Shown here: piece by piece, positions 6,286 through 10,755 of the stretch | Layout of the letters: each line of letters starts with the position of its first letter | How positions within the stretch are numbered: the stretch's first letter is position 1 | Source: Chloroflexota bacterium | GTDB taxonomy: Bacteria; Chloroflexota; Dehalococcoidia; SZUA-161 | Length of the DNA stretch: 10,755 bases | Direction: 5' to 3' | NCBI GenBank assembly: GCA_030668425.1 | Contig: DAOUTY010000041.1 | Span: 1 to 10,755, forward strand | Made by a program: the position numbers and the translations under genes | Notes under the pieces: model-generated | Databases searched by the model: none | Seen by the model: only the letters and a program-made list of their open reading frames with translations | Told to the model about the DNA's origin: nothing

Positions 6286-6343
6286 TTCCTTGACTTGGGG
6301 TCCAGCGCAAATCTTAGCTGAGACGACTTGGCATGTCAAGGAA
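6286..6343. promoter_or_regulatory. Inverted repeat around the acyl-CoA operon promoter, candidate operator
   Basis: TTCCTTGACTTG (6286-6297) recurs in inverted orientation as CATGTCAAGGAA (6332-6343), matching at 11 of 12 positions. The distal arm overlaps the -35 box and lies inside a near-palindrome CTTGGCATGTCAAG (6327-6340, 12 of 14 symmetric). The proximal arm overlaps the ribosome-binding site. A repressor binding both arms would block the promoter. No regulator gene is present nearby, and overlap with consensus elements could explain part of the match. Confidence 0.35.
6311..6339 (-). promoter_or_regulatory. Near-consensus sigma70 promoter of the acyl-CoA operon
   Basis: On the minus strand TTGACA (6339-6334) and TAAGAT (6316-6311) are separated by exactly 17 bases. 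Transcription would begin near 6304, giving a leader of about 24 bases to the ATG at 6280. This is one of the strongest promoter matches in the window, and it supports the shorter start of the first hydratase. Confidence 0.65.
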
Positions 6344-6359
6344 GAGTATTGGTGAACGC

Positions 6360-6388
6360 TTGCCTTCGTTTTTGCAGGCAGATATACT
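6360..6388 (+). promoter_or_regulatory. Sigma70-type promoter of the DUF3786 gene
   Basis: TTGCCT (6360-6365) and TATACT (6383-6388) are separated by 17 bases. The expected transcription start near 6395 leaves a very short leader of about 11 bases that barely holds the AGAGGG ribosome-binding site (6394-6399). Its -35 box lies 20 bases from that of the divergent acyl-CoA operon promoter. Confidence 0.5.
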
Positions 6389-6405
6389 GAGAAAGAGGGT
6401 ATATA

Positions 6406-7005
6406 ATGGCTAACGATGCTGCGCTGGCGAAAGCGATTGATGAGATGAAGGGGGTCACCCCCTATGCCGTAGCCTCGAAGAGCGGCACGGATTACGACGG
6501 CAGCCGGTTTAGAATACCCTTCTTCAACCGTGTTTTCCTCGTATATTACCCGGAGATTAAGGTGGTCGAGGAGGGCAGTTCGGCAACTGTGCCGCAGTTC
6601 CTGGAGATAATCCTGCTGCATTATCTGCTGCAGGCCAGAGGCGTCACGGTGGCTGATGAGTGGATAGCTTACCGCCAGCTTCCCGGATCTGCTCTTTTCG
6701 GAGACAGATTCCAGCAGATGGCGGTGAATCCTTTCCTGCGAACCTTTGGTGACGACGTTGAGGCGTTCAGCAAAGCCGGCGAGGTTTTGGGAGGCATCCC
6801 GATGACCCGCACCGGCGACGCCGCTTTCAAATTCATAGCGCTTCCCAGAATCCCCATGGCGTGCATATTCTACCAGGGAGAGGAGGGGATACCTTCCGCG
6901 GTCAATATCCTCTTCGATGCTGCCGTTGAGCACTATCTGCCCACAGAGGACCTTTCCCTGCTGGGCGTCTACCTCGTCGGGGCGTTGAGGAAGGCCAAGC
7001 CGTAG
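6406..7005 (+). CDS. DUF3786 domain protein
   Basis: The 199-residue product matches my recollection of the DUF3786 family, found mostly in anaerobes including Dehalococcoidia, Clostridia and sulfate reducers. Typical stretches are FRIPFFNRVFLVYYP (35-49), EIILLHYLLQARG (67-79), DEWIAYRQLPG (84-94), ALPRIPMACIFYQGEE (145-160) and the C-terminal NILFDAAVEHYLPTEDL (167-183). It has no cysteine-rich site, signal peptide or membrane segment. The biochemical function of the family is not known to me. The start is supported by AGAGGG 6 bases upstream. The gene is divergent from the acyl-CoA operon and convergent with the radical SAM gene, with only 14 bases between stops, so it is probably a single-gene transcript. 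A 217-residue antisense ORF across it is rejected. Confidence 0.75.
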   Translation: MANDAALAKAIDEMKGVTPYAVASKSGTDYDGSRFRIPFFNRVFLVYYPEIKVVEEGSSATVPQFLEIILLHYLLQARGVTVADEWIAYRQLPGSALFGDRFQQMAVNPFLRTFGDDVEAFSKAGEVLGGIPMTRTGDAAFKFIALPRIPMACIFYQGEEGIPSAVNILFDAAVEHYLPTEDLSLLGVYLVGALRKAKP

Positions 7006-7019
7006 TGGGATTTGTACCT

Positions 7020-8486
7020 CTAGCTTCCTTCGCCTATTCTCCTGAGTATGTCCCAGAAAGCCCCTCTGTATCCGGCCTTGATGGCATCTGACAGGATGGT
7101 GTTGTCATTGTAGTTGTAGTTTTTGTCGGCCCCGCCCGTGGTGCCGAAGAAGAAAAACCGCTCGTCGCCGTCAACAAGCTGGGCCAGATACTCCGATGCA
7201 TCGGAACTCAGGTCTGAGGATATATAGTAGATAGGTGCGAAGAAGCTATCGTTGCCCGAGACGGAGCCATGCAGACTGGAGTTCTCGTTCAGCGGACCCT
7301 GCTTACGAACCATCTCCGCCAGTTTGGTTTGGGGGAAAACGCGTATCCCCAGGGAAGCACCCACCCTGTTCGGGGAAATTCTTTTCATGGTTTCGATGGT
7401 TTCCCTCAGCGATTGCCTGGTTTCGCCCGGCCCGCCGAGGAGGAGGTCGAACATGGAGACAATACCCTCCTTGCGGCAGGCATCAGCCGCCTGGCTGAGG
7501 TCTTCCACTGAGAAGTCGCGTCCCAGGCTGCGGAGCATGCTGTCGCAGCCGCTGTCCACGCCAAAGTTGACCCCGGCACACCCTGCCTTTCGGAATAGAG
7601 CTGCCAGCTCTTGAGAGAAACCTGCGGGAGTGGCATAGGTATACCACCTCAGCTTGTTCCCCAGCCCTCGCGCTGTCATCTCCAGGCATATGTCACGGGC
7701 GTGCTGCTCGGGGATATTGAACTCGCTGTCGCAGAAATGGAGATGGTCGATACCCATTTCAAGCAGGGCTTCGATCTCATCGGAAACGCTCTGTGGGGAA
7801 CGGAGGCGAAGTTTTTTCCCTTTGCCCACCGGGTCTACGCAGTAGATGCAGTCCTTGGGGCAGCCTCGTTTGGTCTCGATATTGCCCATGCCGCCTTCAA
7901 CGAAGTAGCGGTAGTTGTCGACGTCGCTTCTCTCGGGGGCAGAGATGTGGCTGAGGTCCAGATAGGTCGGGGGAGTAGCACGAAGCTCGCCCTGGCTGCG
8001 ATATATCAGGCCGGGCACATCGTCGTAGGCCTCATTTGCCGCAATCTTGTTGAGCAGCAGCGGCAGTGAGTACTCTCCCTCGCCCCAAATCCCAAGGTCG
8101 ACATTGTGATAGCTAAGGATGTCCTGGGGCATGATTGAGAATCCGGAGCCACCCAGGATTATGGGGGCGGAGGTATGCGCTTTCAGCTGATCGACTACCT
8201 CTTTGTAGCGGGTGATGCAGAAATCTTGGGTGACAATGAAGGTGTCATCGGCATTGCGCAGGGTGACTGCTATCGCAAGGACCTGGTTTGTCGCGAAGTA
8301 TCTCTCGACTTCACGGGAGATATCGACTGCAAAGCAGAGGTCGAGGATGTCCACCTCGAATTGGCTTTCCCTGAGGGCGTGCGCAAGATAGTCCAGCGCA
8401 AGAGGAGCCACTGGCGGCTTCATCTGGTTGGGATTGACCAGAAGCACCTTGCCCCGTTCCCGGGGTGACATTGTTGCCGCAGACAT
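7020..8486 (-). CDS. B12-binding domain radical SAM protein
   Basis: The 488-residue product has an N-terminal cobalamin-binding-like Rossmann domain (about 12-150: KVLLVNPN at 13-20, the APIILGGSGFSIMP segment at 107-120, and DLGIWGEGEYSLP at 130-142). It is followed by a radical SAM barrel (about 200-400) with the cluster motif C-x3-C-x2-C at Cys209, Cys213 and Cys216, then GVDSG (309-313) and LLLGGPGET (348-356). Such enzymes use a 4Fe-4S cluster and SAM, often with cobalamin, to methylate or rearrange unreactive carbons. The DxHxxG cobalamin-ligating motif is not visible, as in many members that bind B12 without a His ligand. The substrate is unknown. Start ATG 8486 overlaps the hydrolase stop as TGATG, indicating translational coupling. 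Met6 is a possible later start. Confidence 0.88.
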   Translation of the reverse strand: MSAATMSPRERGKVLLVNPNQMKPPVAPLALDYLAHALRESQFEVDILDLCFAVDISREVERYFATNQVLAIAVTLRNADDTFIVTQDFCITRYKEVVDQLKAHTSAPIILGGSGFSIMPQDILSYHNVDLGIWGEGEYSLPLLLNKIAANEAYDDVPGLIYRSQGELRATPPTYLDLSHISAPERSDVDNYRYFVEGGMGNIETKRGCPKDCIYCVDPVGKGKKLRLRSPQSVSDEIEALLEMGIDHLHFCDSEFNIPEQHARDICLEMTARGLGNKLRWYTYATPAGFSQELAALFRKAGCAGVNFGVDSGCDSMLRSLGRDFSVEDLSQAADACRKEGIVSMFDLLLGGPGETRQSLRETIETMKRISPNRVGASLGIRVFPQTKLAEMVRKQGPLNENSSLHGSVSGNDSFFAPIYYISSDLSSDASEYLAQLVDGDERFFFFGTTGGADKNYNYNDNTILSDAIKAGYRGAFWDILRRIGEGS

Positions 8487-9325
8487 CAGACGTTCTCAGC
8501 CAGGCCGTTCACCTTTTTCAGCCAGGACAGGGCGGCGTCCACCGCCGCCTCGCTGAGGCGCAGCTTATGCTCCCCACCTTCTATGATAGCGATGTCCCTG
8601 GGTTCCCCAGACGCGTTGTAAAGCTCCCAGGCGTGGCTGGGATCGACGGTTTCATCGCTGTCGCCGTGGACTATCAGAATCGGTCGAGGAGCGATCTGGT
8701 GTATCCGCTTGAGCGGGCTGATCTCCTCGAAGCCCCTGGCCCATTCATCGACAGATGGTGGGAAGTTATTATCTCTGATTATGCCTACCTCGCGACAGTG
8801 TTCCAGGAACTCCTCGATTCTGCTGAAATCGGCGATATCGAAGAAGCGGGCAGGGCAGGCACAGGAGACAACTGAGGAAATCCTTTTATCCCTGGCGGCG
8901 CAGTAAACCGTTGTCGCTGCTCCGCCACTGAACCCCATTACCGACAGCCGCGATTTGTCAGCCACGTCGAGCTGGTAGAGATAGTTGATTGCAGCTTTCA
9001 GGTCTCGCGTCCACCCCAGCATGTCGAAATTGCCCTCACTCTCGCCTGAGCCCCTGAAATTGAAGATGAGGACAATAAATCCGTGGCGGCAGAATTTCTC
9101 AGCGAGCAGAGGATAGCCCCTGTCTGTGGAGTCTGGGGTTCTTCTGGCCGGGACACCGTGGCAGATGCAGAGAGATGGGTGTGGGCTTTGTCCCTCGGGC
9201 AGGTAAACCTCAGCCACTAGCTGAAGGCCGTCCACCTCGAGTCCAAATCTTTCCCCCGATCCAGGGTTAGCCGTCTTCCCGAATCTCCTTTGCTGAAACT
9301 GCCTGTTTGAAGCGGTCGATAGCAT
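8486..9325 (-). CDS. Alpha/beta hydrolase
   Basis: The 279-residue product (from ATG 9325) is a serine hydrolase of the alpha/beta fold. Visible features are the oxyanion region ICHGVPARR (54-62), NFRGSGESEG (89-98), the nucleophile elbow GFSGG with Ser133, a lid-like insertion (about 159-200), the catalytic acid in HGDSDETVDP (Asp224), and His253 in GGEHKL. The substrate, probably an ester or amide, is unknown. The start is uncertain. ATG 9433 would overlap moaE by 167 bases, ATG 9325 overlaps by 59, and GTG 9235 avoids overlap but would cut the first strand (RFGLEVDG). I choose 9325. The gene is coupled to the downstream radical SAM gene by a one-base stop/start overlap (TGATG). Confidence 0.85.
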   Translation of the reverse strand: MLSTASNRQFQQRRFGKTANPGSGERFGLEVDGLQLVAEVYLPEGQSPHPSLCICHGVPARRTPDSTDRGYPLLAEKFCRHGFIVLIFNFRGSGESEGNFDMLGWTRDLKAAINYLYQLDVADKSRLSVMGFSGGAATTVYCAARDKRISSVVSCACPARFFDIADFSRIEEFLEHCREVGIIRDNNFPPSVDEWARGFEEISPLKRIHQIAPRPILIVHGDSDETVDPSHAWELYNASGEPRDIAIIEGGEHKLRLSEAAVDAALSWLKKVNGLAENV

Positions 9326-9662
9326 ATTGACAGGCGGCGAAAGCCTCTGGCCGATGAGGTGCGGCAACCGCGATAACCAGTGTGATCCCCCCGGCTTCCA
9401 CCGGCCCTGTGCGGTAACAGAAGGCCATATCACCCAAATCCCACCTCTTCCTCATCTCAGCAGCTGTGTCTCTCAGGATCTTCTCGGCTCCATACCTGGT
9501 CGCGTCATGCTCCAGCGAGAGAACGCGCTTACCCTCTGAGTAGCTGCGCACCTTGCCGATGAAGGTGACCAACGCACCGCATTCATCCCAGCCGACCTTG
9601 GCGATAACCTCTTCGGGAACTATGGGTTTGTCTGTGATATCAAGGAGGTCGTCTTTGCGCAA
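9267..9662 (-). CDS. moaE: Molybdopterin synthase catalytic subunit MoaE, short C terminus
   Basis: The 131-residue product resembles MoaE, which with thiocarboxylated MoaD inserts two sulfurs into cyclic pyranopterin monophosphate to make molybdopterin. Diagnostic segments are GALVTFIGKVRSYSEG (29-44, with Arg39), LEHDATRYGAEKIL (50-63), VIAVAAPHRPEAFAA (96-110) and YAIDRFKQ (113-120). Lys119 aligns with catalytic Lys119 of E. coli MoaE. The usual P-[IF]-W-K motif is missing. The tail reads AVSAKEIREDG and stops, so Lys125 may replace E. coli Lys126, and about 20 residues found in E. coli are absent. The start is TTG 9662, with no ATG in frame upstream or shortly after. No moaD or other cofactor gene is in the window. 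The 3' end overlaps the hydrolase frame. Confidence 0.85.
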   Translation of the reverse strand: MRKDDLLDITDKPIVPEEVIAKVGWDECGALVTFIGKVRSYSEGKRVLSLEHDATRYGAEKILRDTAAEMRKRWDLGDMAFCYRTGPVEAGGITLVIAVAAPHRPEAFAACQYAIDRFKQAVSAKEIREDG

Positions 9663-9709
9663 TGCCTTATTTCCCTCTCTAAGACGTTGGCCTATGGCCT
9701 TTCCCGCAG

Positions 9710-9738
9710 ATTATAGCCCGTTGGCTGCAGGAAGTCGA
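9710..9738 (-). promoter_or_regulatory. Promoter of the moaE-hydrolase-radical SAM unit
   Basis: On the minus strand a perfect TATAAT (9715-9710) is preceded, after 17 bases, by TCGACT (9738-9733), which matches four of six consensus -35 bases. Transcription would start near 9703, about 40 bases before the TTG start codon. Confidence 0.5.
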
Positions 9739-9753
9739 CCTTGGCTTCCAAAC

Positions 9754-9782
9754 TTGACGATGTTTTGTGGAGAGGCTAGAAT
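9754..9782 (+). promoter_or_regulatory. Promoter of the carboxyltransferase gene
   Basis: TTGACG (9754-9759) and TAGAAT (9777-9782) are separated by 17 bases, close to the sigma70 consensus. The start of transcription near 9789 gives a leader of about 20 bases. The -35 box is 15 bases from that of the divergent moaE promoter. GGAAG (9730-9734) and CTTCC (9745-9749) form a small inverted repeat between the two. Confidence 0.55.
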
Positions 9783-9808
9783 CTCTGCATGCCCGTGAAG
9801 GAGGGAAC

Positions 9809-10755
9809 ATGGAAGATTTGGATATGATGAAGCAGAAGCTCGACGAGATTGGCGAGATGAGGAGTGGGCTGAAGCAAGGAGGTGGCGCCGCTGAGATCGA
9901 GAAGCAGCATGAAAAAGGAAAACTAACGGCACGAGAGAGAATCGAAAAGCTCCTGGACCCGGATACCTTCCAGGAGCTTGACATTTGGGGCTCGCCTCTG
10001 ATTACGGGGTTTGCCATCGATGAAACCAAAGGTTCTGCGGATGCTGTTGCAGTTGGGTATGGTGAGGTAAACGGCCGCCCTATCTATGTTTGGGCCCAGG
10101 ACACCACTGTGATGGGCGGCACACTGGGCAGCATGCACGCCCGAAAGATATCTATGGTCATGGAGAAGGCCATACACGCCAGAGTGCCTATTGTGGGTAT
10201 CATTGACTCCGAGGGGGTCAGGGTTGAGGATGCAATTCAGTATTATCGTTTCTACTCCCCTGAGTCGATGGCCTACTTCCAGACAATGGCCTCGGGGGTG
10301 ATTCCCCAGATATCGCTGATAATGGGGCCTTGTGTCGGGGAGATGGCGATCTCGGCCTCGCTGGCGGATTTCGTCTTCATGGTAAGGAAGACAAGTTATA
10401 TGCATGTGGCGCCTCCACCGGAGGATAAGACTGCTGAGGAATTAGGTGAGGCCTCGGTGCATGCCCGGCGTACGGGCTGCTGCGACATGATGGCAAAAAG
10501 TGAAGAGGAGTGCCTGCAGAGTTGCCGCGACTTGCTGGGCTACCTGCCATCGAATAACACGGAGGACCCGCCTGTTGTGGACACCGGAGATGACCCCAAT
10601 CGCAGAGAAGAGGAACTTCTGCAGGTAGTCCCCTTTGACGCGATGCTTCCGTACAGCATGCACAAGGTGATCTCCTTGTTTGCAGACAATGGCGAGTTCC
10701 TTGAGATGAAGCGTCAGTGGGCGAATAACCTGATAACAGGGTTCGTTCGACTGGC
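9809..10755 (+). CDS. Acyl-CoA carboxylase/decarboxylase carboxyltransferase subunit, partial
   Basis: The frame opens at ATG 9809, with AAGGAGG (9798-9804) 4 bases upstream, and runs off the right edge after 315 codons. About 500 residues are expected for the family (PccB/MmdA type). These subunits move a carboxyl group between biotin and an acyl-CoA. Family landmarks are QHEKGKLTARERIEKLLDPD (33-52), VNGRPIYVWAQDTTVMGGT (87-105), ASGVIPQISLIMGPC (161-175), DFVFMVRKTSYM (187-198), TAEELG (208-213) and EDPPVVDTGDDPN (252-264). The two glycine loops are altered: SGGAR reads SEGVR (134-138), and GPCAGGA reads GPCVGEM (173-179). The segment after SYM, normally containing a KTVTGE-like stretch, is several residues shorter. 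It may therefore be a divergent paralogue with a changed acyl pocket. It is transcribed divergently from moaE, and no biotin carrier gene is visible. Confidence 0.88.
   Translation, partial: MEDLDMMKQKLDEIGEMRSGLKQGGGAAEIEKQHEKGKLTARERIEKLLDPDTFQELDIWGSPLITGFAIDETKGSADAVAVGYGEVNGRPIYVWAQDTTVMGGTLGSMHARKISMVMEKAIHARVPIVGIIDSEGVRVEDAIQYYRFYSPESMAYFQTMASGVIPQISLIMGPCVGEMAISASLADFVFMVRKTSYMHVAPPPEDKTAEELGEASVHARRTGCCDMMAKSEEECLQSCRDLLGYLPSNNTEDPPVVDTGDDPNRREEELLQVVPFDAMLPYSMHKVISLFADNGEFLEMKRQWANNLITGFVRL

Noticed and set aside
6281..6310. Ten-residue longer N terminus of the first enoyl-CoA hydratase (ATG 6310)
   Set aside because: It begins directly at the -10 box of a near-consensus promoter and upstream of the expected transcript start. 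The ATG at 6280 has a ribosome-binding site and a family-like N terminus.
6280..6933. 217-residue minus-strand ORF opposite the DUF3786 gene
   Set aside because: No recognisable motif, composition typical of an antisense frame, and it would cover both divergent promoters.
7611..8069. 152-residue plus-strand ORF over the radical SAM gene
   Set aside because: Antisense shadow of a well-supported gene, with no domain signature.
9326..9433. Extended N terminus of the alpha/beta hydrolase (ATG 9433)
   Set aside because: It would overlap the conserved core of moaE by 167 bases, and the extra residues look like an out-of-frame translation of moaE.
9679..10405. Minus-strand ORFs of 116 and 160 residues over the carboxyltransferase start
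   Set aside because: Ser/Pro- and His/Arg-rich shadow translations opposite a clearly recognised carboxyltransferase frame.
1..10755. tRNA, rRNA, CRISPR array, insertion sequence, attachment site or toxin-antitoxin pair
   Set aside because: No cloverleaf, spaced repeats, transposase-like protein or terminal inverted repeats were seen on either strand by eye.

Overview
The window looks like a chromosomal segment of an anaerobic, acyl-CoA-metabolising bacterium of moderate G+C content. A DUF3786 protein, a B12-binding radical SAM protein, paired enoyl-CoA hydratases and small unnamed conserved proteins would fit Dehalococcoidia-like Chloroflexota or sulfate-reducer-like Desulfobacterota. That placement is inference from gene content. 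There is no rRNA, tRNA, CRISPR array, insertion sequence or phage gene visible.

Layout. (1) Positions 1-709, plus strand: a probable sigma70-type promoter, two tiny ORFs overlapping at ATGA that together resemble one split zinc ribbon, a hairpin, and an unrecognised 110-residue protein. (2) Positions 778-1730, minus strand: a SAM-dependent methyltransferase followed 17 bases downstream by a 34-residue single-pass membrane protein. (3) Positions 1936-6280, minus strand: a tight five-gene unit in transcription order enoyl-CoA hydratase, unknown 104-residue protein, second enoyl-CoA hydratase, Sir2 deacylase, AMP-forming acyl-CoA synthetase. Gaps are 14-27 bases, and a near-consensus promoter sits upstream. 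(4) Positions 6406-7005, plus strand: a DUF3786 protein with its own promoter, divergent from the acyl-CoA operon. (5) Positions 7020-9662, minus strand: MoaE, an alpha/beta hydrolase and a B12-binding radical SAM enzyme, with overlapping reading frames. (6) Position 9809 to the right edge, plus strand: the first 315 codons of a biotin-dependent carboxyltransferase-like subunit with unusual active-site loops, driven by a good promoter divergent from moaE.

How the genes fit together. The synthetase would activate a carboxylic acid to its CoA thioester, and the hydratases would handle enoyl-CoA intermediates. The sirtuin probably reverses acylation of the synthetase, whose C-terminal catalytic lysine lies in an intact P-x4-G-K motif. 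The carboxyltransferase on the right fits the same acyl-CoA theme but belongs to a separate transcription unit. The MoaE/hydrolase/radical SAM unit has no clear common pathway.

Points most worth a second look are the split zinc ribbon, the small membrane protein beside the methyltransferase, the sirtuin/synthetase pairing, the inverted repeat around the acyl-CoA operon promoter, the shortened MoaE tail with its overlapping hydrolase frame, and the altered glycine loops of the carboxyltransferase. No defence, mobile or otherwise clearly new large system is evident.
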